Below, in pieces: positions 1 to 11,636 of a stretch of 64,000 nucleotides of DNA. The position numbers and the translations under genes were made by a program. Each line of letters begins with the position of its first letter. The first letter of the stretch is position 1. The notes beneath the pieces are model-generated. The model made no database searches. It saw only the letters and a program-made list of their open reading frames with translations, and was not told where the DNA came from. Origin of the DNA: Calendula officinalis (lineage: Eukaryota > Streptophyta > Magnoliopsida > Asterales > Asteraceae); NCBI GenBank assembly GCA_963853835.1, contig OY970822.1, positions 15,315,501 to 15,379,500 on the forward strand, in the 5' to 3' direction.

Positions 1-726
1 CGTGCCGACATACAATACGTTGATGTAGACCTGTCCAATGAACCATTTAATTTGCATGCATGGCTTTGTAGTTTTACGGTTTTACCTCACTGAAAGTATC
101 TCTTGTCTGTTGAGGATTTAATCAAAACAAACATACAAAGTTAGAAGACAATCTACAAGAAGAGTTTCAGATCGTGGATGTGAGTATATGACAAGTTCAG
201 ATACTCATTATCTCAATTACACTATCTGAACAACGAAAAAATTAACGATCAATTCCCCATGCAGAATCAGATAGTAATCAACCGGTTAGATAGTCGTAAT
301 AAGTTTAGTATGGGCCATTAAAGTTGGAAAAAAGATAAAAGATTTGGGAAAAAAAACTACCAATGAGAGACTCGAACATGGGCCTGCTGTGAAAAAGTGC
401 ATAGCAAAGGGGCACCTTTTGGAAGGATATTACGTCTTTAATAATACATCTTATATGATATTTGCAAAAAAATAAAAAAAAAATCACCACTTTCGTAAAT
501 GTATTATGGTTAATTAGTTGAGATTGTTTTCATTTTTATATACGAGCCCTCGATATATACATTTAATATGTTACCTGATTTCCTCATGTTGTCACCTTCA
601 ATTCCTACTTCTCCTAGTGCCTCTATACAAAGTATTTCTGAATTCACTGTGCGTTAGGGCATATTTATGACTTTGTGACATACAATTTAGCAATCACGTT
701 AACTAGCATACATATACTACATATAT
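1..726. other. gene-free stretch
   Basis: AT-rich DNA with stop codons in all frames. I see no conserved protein, RNA gene or clear repeat boundary here. Confidence 0.5.
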
Positions 727-947
727 GGGTCGTTTGATTTGCTTCAGACACGGTCCGAATCGGCATATCTGATTTCCTCAATTTCGTCTAGCTCGGTCCG
801 CATATCGGACTTGGTCCAAATCATTTTGCCTGTCTGGTCCTAATGGAAAAAAAAAACACAATCAGAAGTTATGACTCAATGAACAAGTAACTTAATCAGC
901 TGCTAATTCAGTCAATACTAACTCGGTCAACAACTACCAAACGACCC
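727..947. mobile_element. MITE with GGGTCGTTTG inverted ends
   Basis: The segment begins GGGTCGTTTG and ends CAAACGACCC, a 10-bp perfect terminal inverted repeat that extends to TATGGGTCGTTTG on both arms with one further base. Length is about 221 bp with no coding capacity. No convincing target duplication was found, so the superfamily is open (hAT-like or Tourist-like). Confidence 0.55.
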
Positions 948-1202
948 ATAAGCGATGTAAAAATGGGTAAACATTTGAACTTCTTGTCTCCTTTTCAATT
1001 AAAAAAAATATTATTTGTGATTTTCGGATGTTCTTTTTGATAACATAGCATGTTGAATTTTGTACATGAAAATGAAATTTACCATTTAAGGAGAAATCTA
1101 ATAGCACTGAAGATTCCTTTTGTGCTCATCGAATGGTATCTCATTTAATATATTTCTTTCGTCATGGGAAGTACTTGATCGGCCTTCACTCATATTTTTT
1201 TT

Positions 1203-1864
1203 AGGGGTGAGCATAAAAACCGAAAAACCGAACCGAACCCGAAAAACTCGAACCGAAAAAACCGAACCATTTGAAAAACCGACATCAACGGTTTTGACTT
1301 TTGGAAAACCCGAATGTTTGGGGCGGTTTTCGGGGGCATATGAAAAACCAAACCGAAAAACCCGCCCCGCCCCGCCTTTATATATATTTCAAGTTTTATA
1401 AAAATATTCTTATATTTTTAAAAGATTTGATATAAATTTGTTTGCAAAAGGAAAGCAACCATGCAATGAAACTTCTATGGATGAAGACATTGACTAAGAT
1501 TATTGCGATAAATGGTTGGATGTTATTCTATTATTAATTTTTTTCAAATTATGTTAGTTAAATTTATTATTACATTATATTAAACTTACTAGTTGTTTTT
1601 TATTTATAATGAAATGAGTTAAGGTTTGGAAGTTTGAATCATGATATTAGTTTTTAAAATAATAAATTGGTAAATTTAAAGGAAACTAAAAAACCGAAAA
1701 AACCCGAAACCGAACCGAAAAACCCGAAACCGAACCGAAAAACCCGAAAAACCGAAACCGAAAAAACCCGAAACCGAACGGGGTGTAATTCTCAAAACCC
1801 GAACTTTCGGGGCGGGGTTTGGTTTTAGTTAAAAACCGCCCCAAACCGCCCCATGCTCACCCCT
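1203..1864. mobile_element. hAT-like non-autonomous element
   Basis: Perfect 12-bp terminal inverted repeats (AGGGGTGAGCAT at 1203, ATGCTCACCCCT ending 1864) are flanked by ATTTTTTTT at 1194-1202 and 1865-1873, an 8-9 bp target duplication as expected for hAT; the T-run blurs its exact edge. The interior is full of CCGAAAAACC / CCGAACCG subterminal motifs, dense at 1213-1290 and 1685-1860, which are likely transposase-binding repeats. It has no transposase. Confidence 0.75.
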
Positions 1865-1873
1865 ATTTTTTTT

Positions 1874-2979
1874 GTTGCAATAGCCAACTAAAAACCATAA
1901 ATCATTTAAAATATGTCAATTATCAACATGGAATAGCTTCATATTATCTCTATCTTTAGTATATATTAAATACGGACCGATGACGTGGTACTCTACTATT
2001 GTTAGAAAATATGTGTGTAGGCGAACAACTTTTTCTCGCCGTAAAAATATAGATACAAAGGTACTCGCCGTCACATTGCGCGGGTACCCTACTAGTATTT
2101 ACAAAGGCAAGCAATATTTATGTTTCACCACACCTACCTGTCGCAAAACCAATCTATTCACGTCTTGGTCGGGGATTTAGGGATGCCCTATCCAATGTTT
2201 TAAAAATCGCCTTTTGCATTAAACTGGTCGGTGTTTCATATACGATCGAAGCGGTCAGAACAAATGAACCAACTCGTTAACTTCGGAGAATTTAAATAAA
2301 TGGTATATGAATGCTTAAAAATATATAAAAATACAAAACACATATCATAAATAATCCAAAAGATTCTAAAATCTATTTTTCCTACTAAATTATCATTGTT
2401 GAGTTTTAAAACCTATAAAAAAAATCTCACGTATCATTTTTATTTCTTCAGGATACAGTCGCCGGTTCAACCAAATTATAAGCACCAATCTGAGTGACTC
2501 CTTTCAAACTAACTATCTTCCCAATTCTATGTTCAACTTGGGTTTTTAAATATTGGCCCATCCCCAGTTAGTCCAGGGTGAGCCGAATACCATTACCAAC
2601 CCAGCGAGTACATGCTTTTTCTTGCCAAGCCTAATGAGTTATTGCGAGCACATCCAAGAGTTAGCAGACTCTTTCATGGGTTAGTGGGAAAAAAGTATAG
2701 AAGGCCCAACTTAAAATATGGACAACTTTTTTTCCTTAGAAAAGGTTACGAGCCCAATTTTCTATGGCAGAAAGATCTTAACGGACCAAAATTCGTTGCC
2801 AGGCCGCCGATTAAAAATTTATCCGATTTTTTGAGACTTAAACCTGTCAACAAATTTGGAATTCCAAAATTTGCGCAATTCCTTAGTACTGTCCATTTTT
2901 TGTAAATTTTTGATCATTGAGATTTGGCAATACCGTAGCCAAATTAGAACATGTCTAAAATACCCACCTTGTAATCATA
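1874..2979. other. gene-free stretch
   Basis: Short open frames exist (for example at 2612-2905) but show no recognisable domain, codon signature or homologue. No repeat boundary was identified. Confidence 0.4.
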
Positions 2980-2981
2980 TA

Positions 2982-3254
2982 CTTCCTCCGATTCAAAATG
3001 AGTGCTACACTTTCCTTATATGGGTGTTTCAAAATAAGTGTTACACTTTCCTTATTTGGTAAATTGTTGTCTACAAAAGTACCATTTTATCCCTACTTAA
3101 CTTTATTAAACATCATTAATTTGTCTTTCCCAACCATATTGTGGGACCCTTCCTCACTAATTATCCCCTTTGACCTATCATAATCTCTATTACAATGTTT
3201 TGCATCAAAAAACGTGAAAATAAAAGCGTAACACTTATTTTAAATCGGAGGAAG
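2982..3254. mobile_element. Stowaway-type MITE (Tc1/mariner)
   Basis: Inverted ends CTTCCTCCGATTCAAAATGA and the complement of AAATCGGAGGAAG, with TA on each side (2980-2981, 3255-3256). The CTYCCTCCG...CGGAGGRAG ends, TA duplication and 273-bp size are typical Stowaway. No coding capacity. Confidence 0.85.
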
Positions 3255-4081
3255 TATAAATAGACACGAGAATTCATTAATTTCAGTCAATCCCGAGTTA
3301 TATATTGTGCATCACAATATATTTATGTTTTGCTTTTGTTCTGCATCACAAGTACGCGCCATCGGTAAATAATAGCAGCTATTTTATTAATCCAACTGTT
3401 GATAAAAAATAATAGTTGAAAACAACTATGATCCTCCTTGGCTTACCGGATTAGTAAATAACATCAAAACTTGTTTTTCATGTGATGAGTTTCTTAATCT
3501 TGTGAGTTTTATACCAACTAACTTGATTACAACATTTGTTTCCTATCTAGTCTATACCATCGCTAGGAGTAGTTGTACATGTGATTGGGAAATGATCTTT
3601 TTTATGGTTCAAATGATGGAATTTCGGTTTCAGGGCCATGTCTTAACTGGTAAGCAAATCGAGATAATATGCTTCGATAAGGATCGTTTTCTCTTTTGTC
3701 TTTTAAATAAGAAAGGCAACTCTCCACCTCTGACTTCACCTCTAAATACAAATCATGTGCCTTTTCCCTCTTCTTTAGCTCCACCTCTCTCCCTGACCAA
3801 CAATATTACATTTACATCAATTAATTTCAACAAACAAACACAAATGTCATTTGCAAAAACACATGTTAATCCATAAGACCGTGCGTAACGCGTGACCCGA
3901 CCAACGGTCGCGACCGGCCACCTCAGCCTCGGCGACGCGTCGCCGCCGTTACGGACTCGAATCTCCGACGCGTCGGGGTGCTCCAACGGTCGACTATTCG
4001 ACCGTTCGAGTCGACCGTTCAACGGCTCAACTCCTCTTCCAACGGCATTAAATCTTCAAACAAACACCTACTTTTTTACCC

Positions 4082-4089
4082 TATAAATA
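4082..4089 (+). promoter_or_regulatory. TATA box of the Harbinger ORF
   Basis: TATAAATA lies 89 bp before the ATG at 4178, followed by a C/T-rich leader. Position and match are good for a plant core promoter inside the element. Confidence 0.55.
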
Positions 4090-4177
4090 CCCAATTCTTC
4101 TACCAAATAATTCACAACTTTTATTTCTCTCTAAAACTCAAACACACACTCATTTCTTTCAATCATCATCTCTAAAA

Positions 4178-5257
4178 ATGTCTTCCTCCAAGAACAAAGG
4201 AAAGGCTACAAAATCTCGGCGCGAAGCACCCTCTACTACACCCTCTCAATCACCCTCGATCAACTTTCGACCACCCGGTTTCGTACACCAAACTAGTCAC
4301 CAAATCCCACAAGGTTATCAAAATAATCCATTTGCTCCCCCCTACTTCCCACAACCATACCGACCACAACAACAACCACCACAATATCAACAAGTACCAC
4401 AACAAGGTTATCAAAATTATTTTGGTGGGGACCAATACGACCACCAAAATTTTGATCCTTTCGCCGGGCTCGACCAATACGACTACCAACCACGAACACA
4501 AAGTGGTTCCCCCGCCACTCCAGCCGCGCCCCTCGACGTCGAGTCTTCCGAGTCGTCCGACGAGCCCGAGCCCGTTGTAGCGCCAAAAAAGGTACCAAAA
4601 AGGCGTCAACCACTGACAAAGGGGGTGACCGGCGGAAGCGCGTCATGGACGAAGCTTGAAGAGATAGGGTTATGCAAGGCTTGGATCGACACTTCCGAAA
4701 ATGTCATCAAGACGAACTCCAGGGCTAAATGTGGATTTTGGCAGGATGTGTTAGTTCGCTTTGCGAGCGAAATGGGTGGGACGAACCGAACATACGACTC
4801 CCTCAATTGCAAGTGGAAGAGTAGGCTTCGTCCTAAAATTACAAACTTTTGTGCGATCTATGACAACCTCGTACAAAGAAACCCAAGTGGGGCGAACGAC
4901 CAAATTTTGTACGAGCGGGCTTGTGGTGAATTTAGTGCTGAACATGCAGGGGAGTTCACAGAGGTGGAGTGCTGGAGAATTTTGAAGGACCATCCAAAGT
5001 GGAAGGATGTTGAATACCCAAAACAGTTGGCGATGTTCGCGAAGGCTAGGGGGAAAAAATCAAGGACTTCGTCATCATCAGGTGCACAAGGTTCAGGGGT
5101 TGGTCCAGAAGAGGAGGATCAATATGATGAAGAAGTGGAAGTTCCACCCCCTCGACCAATGGGGCGGGACAAGGCGAAGAAGAAAGCAGCGGCATCGTCA
5201 TCAGCTGCTCAAAGTTCAGATTACGGTGCCCCCCGCCATCATCGGCTCAGGAATTAG
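4178..5257 (+). CDS. Harbinger-associated Myb/SANT-like DNA-binding protein, frameshifted near its end
   Basis: This 359-residue frame has a Ser/Pro/Gln/Tyr-rich N-terminus (residues 1-115), an acidic stretch (PLDVESSESSDEPEP), a basic segment and then a trihelix/Myb-SANT-like domain starting SWTKLEEIGLCKAWID at about residue 152. In PIF/Harbinger transposons such a protein partners the transposase and helps bind the ends and enter the nucleus. The final residues PRHHRLRN come from the wrong frame: after a run of six C at about 5229-5234, the next frame continues with the family's usual C-terminus (FFDFRKANISDFMEIQKD region) to a stop at 5458-5460. One base has probably been lost from the C-run, so this copy is likely defective. 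Plant databases often label these proteins NAM-associated or GST T3-like. Confidence 0.8.
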   Translation: MSSSKNKGKATKSRREAPSTTPSQSPSINFRPPGFVHQTSHQIPQGYQNNPFAPPYFPQPYRPQQQPPQYQQVPQQGYQNYFGGDQYDHQNFDPFAGLDQYDYQPRTQSGSPATPAAPLDVESSESSDEPEPVVAPKKVPKRRQPLTKGVTGGSASWTKLEEIGLCKAWIDTSENVIKTNSRAKCGFWQDVLVRFASEMGGTNRTYDSLNCKWKSRLRPKITNFCAIYDNLVQRNPSGANDQILYERACGEFSAEHAGEFTEVECWRILKDHPKWKDVEYPKQLAMFAKARGKKSRTSSSSGAQGSGVGPEEEDQYDEEVEVPPPRPMGRDKAKKKAAASSSAAQSSDYGAPRHHRLRN

Positions 5258-7000
5258 TCGGGCATTGGAAGGAGGCCACGGACGAATTTTTTGACTTCCG
5301 CAAAGCGAACATATCTGATTTCATGGAGATACAAAAGGATACCCAAGAGCTCAAGCACATGAAATTCTACAATTCGTCCCATGATCACCTCACCGACAGA
5401 AATCTTGAGTGGGTTTTGGCAAAGAAGGCGAAAATCAGGGCCAAATATAATTTGGACTGATAGTTTATTTTTTTTAGTATTTCATGTAATGTTATTTTTA
5501 TTTATGTTTTTTTTTTTTAATTATTAATGTAATGTTTTTTTTTTATAATTAATGTATTTGTTTTTAATTATTAATGAAATTTAAATTAAAAAAAAAATAA
5601 AAAAAATCCGAACGGTCACCCATTACGGGCATTTGGTCGCTGTCTGGTCGTGTGTTTGATCAGGAGAGAGAAAGCTGATGTGGCGCAGATGTGGCAGGGG
5701 TGACCGAACTGCGAACGGTCACCCATTACGCACAGTCTAAGCATACCGTGTGTCTCAATAGGCTTTCCAAAAAGGTGTCCAGGAAGTTTGGGACGCATCA
5801 CTGGCAAGTGCACATCTTGATTTGCTACCTCTCCATCAATATTACTCCTACAAGAGTCCAATTATATGTCATGTAACATATGTCGTACCAAATTTAGCAA
5901 ATAAAAGCTATATATGATACCTTACTTGTAAGTTAGTTCCTGTATAAATTTTCTCAAATAAGGAATCTTCATTTGGTCCTCAAACTAACTGAAAAAATTA
6001 AATAAATAAATCATCTGTTTGGTTGGTAACAAGTAAACAAAGTATGTACAAGAATCAGAATAATAAATTAATAATAGCAGCCTTACTTCACCAATATCAT
6101 CTTCTCCAACAACACCAAAGGGTACAATTTTGGCTCCAAACCGAGCAGCCATCCTCACAAACTCAGACTGTTGTGGCCAGAATAACTTATACTCCTCACC
6201 CTACAAACTCAAAACACTCAATCACAGAAATACTATTTACATAAATAAAAAATCATAATCTTAGGTTACCTTTCTGTGAAGGGCCTCACGCATGCCACCT
6301 GGATAGAGAAGAATATGAGACTTGGATTTGAGAAGTTTAAAGAGGTTAGCTCCTGACACAGGAACAGCTCCCATAATCCTGTGTGTATCATATTCTGAAA
6401 TATGAGGTAATTTCCCTCCTCTTGTTTTATTAAACATCAACGGGTGTGCCACCCCACGCACAAGTATCCCTCTTTCAGAAAACATACGAGCAATCAAAGG
6501 AGCTAATTCAAGCCATGTGATACCCAACAAATAAAACCGGACCATCTGAAGGAATCCCTGACAGCCCCTTAACAATCTTCCAAAGTTGACAGGAGAAAAA
6601 CCAACCTCCACAAATCTGTTTAAACTTGAGTTTCCATACAAGTGTTTCCACAGAAAATACTTCCTGTAATCCCAATCATTAGCTTGCTAATCATGTTTAA
6701 ACTTCAACTAAAATAGAAACTTCAACATCTGTAACTGAATTCAATAGATCGAATCGAGTTTGAAACTTACAGGTAGGTCAGAAATTGATACAAGAGCCTC
6801 TGTCAGCCTTATATCTGTTTCTTGTGAAGGCCCATTCTCCACAGTTTTTGTTACGTTCATGCCTATAAATAATAAAATATACAAATAATATAAGAAGAAT
6901 AACCCATTGTCACAAGTTTTATGAACTTGTTACCTGTCATGAGATTAAGAATATAGTTGAGGCCAACATCAATATCCTTTGACATAGTTTCTAATGTGGG

Positions 7001-7618
7001 TGTCAGGATCGATTAACTATATAGAAGTTAATAAACACTTTAGATCTAATTGAATATAGAAGTTGCAGCGGATCAACACTATATCAATGTAATTAAGAAC
7101 AATGAACTGTAAATAATATGCGAAAGTATTAAGAACACAGTTTCACAAAAAGCTTCAATGTATATTATTGAGTTAACAATACACACGTACGTTTACAATT
7201 CGTAAGGAACTATTTATAATAGTCCTTGAAGCTAAACTATTTACCCTAGTTATTCTAGGACTTGCTTTACATCGAATAATAAAAGATATACATTGATTTA
7301 CATGCTATAACTATCTCTACGAAGATCTCGGACTTGATATGCTTCCAAAACGCGTACCAGTAGTAAAATCATTCACCAGTAGTAAATGTGCATCGTCAGT
7401 AGTAACTCTGGTAATCAGTAGTAAGTCCAAAACCAACGTCAGTAGTAACTACTATTGATCAGTAGTATCTTCAATAAGCTTTGATCAGTAGTAACTAAGT
7501 TATAGTATACACCAGTATCAACTTCATCAGTAGTAACATGTTCTGCCCCATCAGTACTAATTATTGTCAGTACTAACTGCAGCATCAGTATTAAGTTGAT
7601 CTGTGTTTTATTCCAACA
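7001..7618 (-). repeat. 3' LTR of the Sirevirus (type L)
   Basis: On the minus strand it begins TGTTGGAATAAAACACAG and ends GATCCTGACA, 618 bp. It contains eight exact CAGTAGTA octamers (plus-strand sense) and two CAGTACTA variants at 7350-7580. A homologous LTR of 504 bp stands at 62952-63455. It does not match the other LTR of the same insertion. Confidence 0.88.
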
Positions 7619-7632
7619 ATCTCCCCCTAAAC
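7619..7632 (-). promoter_or_regulatory. polypurine tract
   Basis: On the minus strand TTTAGGGGGAGAT lies directly before the 3' LTR, the normal plus-strand primer site of an LTR retrotransposon. The same tract is seen at 63456-63470 in the second copy. Confidence 0.8.
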
Positions 7633-7650
7633 TTATTGATTATCTTTTAA

Positions 7651-8001
7651 TCAATCAAGTTTCTTTTGTTCTTCTTGTTCTCTTCTTCTTTTCTCAAGAG
7701 TTCTTTGATTCTGTTGAAGCCTTTGTTCAATAATATATTTGTTGTTCCTCTTTGTAAAGTAATTTAATTTGTTTTGGAACATAACAGCATCATAAGGTTT
7801 CATCAAAGTGTTTATGAATATCTGATACATAGTTTTCTCAGAATGTGGATATTCTTTTTCATATAAGTACAGCTCACATACTTTGCCTGATTTCTCAAAG
7901 AAATACATATTGGCAATAGGAATGACATTCCAAGCATATACATTACCTGGATCTGTAAATTGTTCTGGATAATTATCTGGATAAAATGCAGCATCTATCA
8001 T
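7651..8001 (-). pseudogene. Sirevirus third ORF, C-terminal part
   Basis: A 116-residue frame starting MIDAAFYPDNYPEQF and ending in a charged Arg/Glu/Gln tail. It is in frame with the stretch above it (8032-9861) but cut off by a TAG at 8032-8034. The second copy at 63488-64000 reads through the same place with TGG, so the stop is a private nonsense mutation. Function unknown. Confidence 0.75.
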
Positions 8002-8031
8002 TTTTGTTAAGTATCCAGCACCAGACTCTTT

Positions 8032-9861
8032 CTATGATTTCTTTGTCATTCTAGGTTTTCCAATAATCAGAAGCTTGATTACATCACTTCTAGAGCATGA
8101 TCTGATCAATGGTAACCATCCAGTGAATCTCTGTACAACTTTGTCTTCCCTTATGACCTCTATAACATTGTTCTGTATCACTCTCCAGTTAATAATTGGA
8201 TTGTTCTGCAATGGAGCAATAGGCATTTCAAGAACAGGTACAATTTGTTTTGATTTCTTCTTAGAGCTCTGTTCTTGATCAACAGTTTTTCTTTTCTTTG
8301 ATTGGGGAGTTGAAGTATCACCAGTAGTTGAAACACTACCAGCTTTGATTAAATTTGGACTGATTGGGATTAAAGTTTTGGCTTTCTTTGTTTCTTCAGC
8401 TTCTTGTTCAGCCAAGTCTTTCTTCTTAGCATTGCAGTATTTTTCAATGATAGTCATCATCTTCATTCTTCCTAATGAGTTTGCACTATGCCCTTTTGTT
8501 TTTAAATACTCAATCATATTTGCCTTCTGTTCAAACACATCATCTGTTAATGCACTTTTAGTCTTTTTGCATTCAGAGACCAAATATTCAAGGCATTGAA
8601 TATGTTCTTCTTCAATCTTTCTGAGCCTTTTGAATTCTGCCTTTTGAGCTTTTATCTGAATGTCATCTGTTTGAACAGGTATTTGAACAGGAATTTTACT
8701 TTGAACTTTCCCTTTATTTTCCTCTATTGCTTGATACATTTCCACTTTCTCCAAAAATTTTCTATGTTTTATTCTCCATCTGGATTGCTTTTCTGCTCTG
8801 ACATGATTTATCTTGTTTACCATGTGATGTCCTAATGCTCTATTTGGATAATCATCATCATATACTTCTTTTCCTTTTCCAATGTGAGCAGATGGTGGAG
8901 GTGGAATGTATTTCATATCTGGTATACCCATCATCAGAAGTTTTGGATAAAATAGATGTAGTTGACCTTCTGGTAATATTTTAGGGTGTGGAGGAAGTGT
9001 ACATTCATCTACCTCAAACCAATTCACATTATCATCAATGTCAGGTATGATAAGTGGTTGATCAGGTGTTGGTGGTTTGGAGATGATGACATGTCTTTCT
9101 CTTTCAATCAGCTCTGGGAATTGTAGTTCTTCCTCTTCAGTAGTAACCAGAGTAGTTACTACTGGTGTGATCTCAGGAGTTACTACTGATAGGGCATCAG
9201 TAGTATTTGCTGCTTTTACTTCCTCTTCTTTACTTACTACTGCTATTATATCAGTAGTTGGAGTTACTACTGGTATTTCCTTTTCAACTTGTTCTTCCAT
9301 TGTAGCAGTAGTAGTAGGTTCATCTTCTGTAACTATCATTTCTGGGCCTTCATCAACTTTTGTTTCTTTTAAGTTTAAGAGAGAGGATGCTGCTGCTGCA
9401 ATTGATTCATCAATCATGGTCTGTATGTTATCCTTCTCCCCCTTAGTGAGCTCAACTGGTGGAGCCTCACTATCATCAATTTTCTTCTTCAATCTTCTGA
9501 TGATCTTGGTTTGTTGATGAAGCCTTTGCTCATAGAATCTCATTCTCTTGTTGATGGTATTTACATGCCTTTTCATGGCAGCCATTGTTTTTCCTTGGTT
9601 TGTAAGATATGTAAGACAATTTTGTACAGTGGATTCAAGAGAATCCACTTTTTCCGTCAATTGGTTGATTTTAATACTGCCCTCACTCCATCTAGCAAGA
9701 TCATCGGGCTCACTAACAGGTACATTGGCTTTGAGGTTTTCCATCCTATCCATCAATTCAAAAGATCTGCCCTCATCACTTCTTGGTGATTCATTGGGTC
9801 TTTTAGACATCCTCTTCTTCCTAGAAGAAGCAGAGATGCCCCCCTTGTGGTTTCTTGGCAC
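8032..9861 (-). pseudogene. Sirevirus third ORF, middle part with coiled coil
   Basis: 609 residues. Lys/Arg/Ser-rich start, then a heptad-rich predicted coiled coil (about residues 65-150, LTEKVDSLESTVQNC to RRLKKKIDD), then long acidic and Thr/Val-rich linkers, then basic helices. Several TTD/TT codon runs come from the CAGTAGTA-type motif. It overlaps the frame at 9753-11075 in another phase, and the two were probably one ORF parted by a 1-base shift near 9870-9890. Sireviruses often have an extra ORF behind pol, sometimes called env-like. I see no signal peptide or membrane segment here, so I do not call it an envelope protein. Confidence 0.7.
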
Positions 9862-11075
9862 CGGGGTCCTTTGAGTAACTCCTCAAATGAGTCATCACTC
9901 AAAGTTGCCGAGGTCTGGGTCCTAAAGATGTTTTCACTGTCCTGTGCACCCACCTTTGGGGCATCAGTAGTGAAAGCCCTCGCCTCATGTCCTCTCTCCT
10001 CCTTGGAGGACAACTCTTGGAGCCTGGGGTTTGACTCAATGTGTCCCCTGGTGTCCTTTAAAGATTTCTTTCTTTTGTAAATAGTGGAAATATTTTGGGT
10101 TTTGTCTGGCAGGTCTTCCACATAGTGAAGAGTAGCACTCTGCAGATTTAAATCAAGTTCCTGGGACACATTCAGGACTTCTGTTTGGGCTGGTGATTGA
10201 GTGACTAGTTGGGGTGGTGTTTGGGCTATATTTGGGGTTGATGGAGTGGGTTGAGGTTCAACTTGGGTTGTAGCAATGGTTGAACCCTCTCCAATTTGTG
10301 TTTGATCTTTGATCATGTTAGGAAACAAAGGGGTTTCCTTACCCGAAAATTTAAATTGTTTTCTCATATTTGAGAAAACTTTCTTGTTCAACTCAGGTAG
10401 TATGAAAATGTTTTTAGGAGTTGACAAGTTTTGTAATTCACAATTTATGATATGTTGTAGAAATCTGGGATACATTAAAAATTTAGAAGAACTAAGATTT
10501 CCCAACATACCTTCAAAAATCATGTAGGAAAAATTAAATACTTGGTCTGTGCATAAACAGACAACAGCAGAGGCTATTGCCTTATTAAACTCATTCCAAG
10601 TACTTCTTTTTGGAGAAATACAATGCTGAATAGTATGTACTAAGAATTTCCATTGTGGGGAGAGAAGACCCTTTTGAAAGGTTACTATATTCAGTCTTCC
10701 CTCATAACCCATTTTTTTTAAAATTTCAGCAATGTACTCCTTAGGAAGAGTAAACATACTTGAATCGTCATGAAGTTGTAGATGGTGTCTGATTGATTGT
10801 TCTGTTACTGTGATATGCTTTCCATCTACTTTTGATTTGATCATTGAAATGGTTGTTCCTTCAGTTTGCTCAGCATTGGTCCAGAAATCCACCAAGTGCT
10901 GTTGATATGATTTTGGTTTTACAGTTAAAGCAAACTGTATATACGAATTTCTCAAGAATTTGACGATCGGACGAAAATCTTTTGTGCCGTCGGGATTCTT
11001 TAGGAAGGCACACATATTGTGAAATTCTGAGTATTTGAGATCGGTTTCAACATTCAAAGATTTTAGAGTTGCCAT
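9753..11075 (-). pseudogene. Sirevirus third ORF, N-terminal part
   Basis: 440 residues starting MATLKSLNVETDLKYSEF. The first ~230 residues look folded (FRPIVKFLRNSYIQFAL, KGLLSPQWKFLVHTIQHC) and resemble the globular domain that plant databases label putative plant transposon protein; a Pro/Gln/Thr-rich linker follows. The last ~35 residues (after EELLKG) are out of frame relative to the downstream part at 8032-9861. The role in the element life cycle is unknown. Confidence 0.65.
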
Positions 11076-11299
11076 TTTTGTTGAATTTTGAGAAGAACAG
11101 GAATGAATTTTGTTATTGACGAAGGGTTTTTGATCGTAAGCTAGGGTTTATCGAGAGGATTTAGCAAATCGAAGTGAAGATAATGCTAAACTAATCGACT
11201 GCCGCCTTTTATATCTTTCGATTTAACCTGCAAAACTACTAAAATGCCCTTCGAATCATAACATAACGGTTATTTTCATGGGGGTTAGTTTGGTAATTG

Positions 11300-11580
11300 T
11301 GATTTTGAAAGACCAGTAGTAAATTAGATATCAGTAGTAAAACGTCAGTAGTATCTACCAACATCAGTAGTGACTAAGGATTTTGACATCAGTAGTAACT
11401 ATAGACATCAGTAGTAACCACTAACACACAAGACCAGTAGTATATGTAAATACCAGTAGTACTGACTTACCAGTAGTATTTGTGTAAACCTAATACACAC
11501 CAATAGTATTTAACTACCAGTAGTATTTTGTGCACATGCTTACACACCAGTAATACAGATATACCAGTAGTAAAACACTT
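11300..11580. repeat. spacer dense in CAGTAGTA octamers
   Basis: This untranslated spacer between pol and the third ORF holds ten exact CAGTAGTA octamers, mostly preceded by AC or AT, plus near matches (CAGTAGTG, CAGTAATA, CAATAGTA). Spacing is irregular at 12-50 bp, so it is not a simple tandem repeat. Confidence 0.8.
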
Positions 11581-11636
11581 AAGTAAATAAATAATATTTT
11601 ACAACAATGACTTTACACATGATTTTAAGTGAGATT

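Larger units (their letters stand above)
3877..5737 (+). mobile_element. PIF/Harbinger element carrying only the Myb-like ORF
   Basis: Ends match as inverted repeats (GACCGTGCGTAACGCGTGACC against GACTGTGCGTAATGGGTGACC, 18 of 21) and TAA stands on both sides (3874-3876, 5738-5740), the PIF/Harbinger duplication. The 1861-bp body has a TATA box, one long ORF and a T-rich tail, but no DDE transposase, so it must rely on one elsewhere. It sits in the last intron of the pseudogene in opposite orientation. A second family member, reversed, is at 41250-43546. Confidence 0.85.

Noticed and set aside
727..947. Assigning the GGGTCGTTTG MITE firmly to Tourist
   Set aside because: Neither a TAA nor an 8-bp duplication could be matched at its ends.
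1120..1401. 93-residue frame rich in RTEKTEP
   Set aside because: It runs from unique DNA into the CCGAAAAACC repeats of the hAT-like element; repeat translation, not a gene.
2612..2905. 97-residue open frame
   Set aside because: No domain, no homologue recognised, and the region is repeat-like; too weak to call a gene.
9753..11075. Calling the third ORF a synaptobrevin/longin or envelope protein
   Set aside because: Such labels circulate for related plant ORFs, but I see no longin fold signature, signal peptide or membrane helix.
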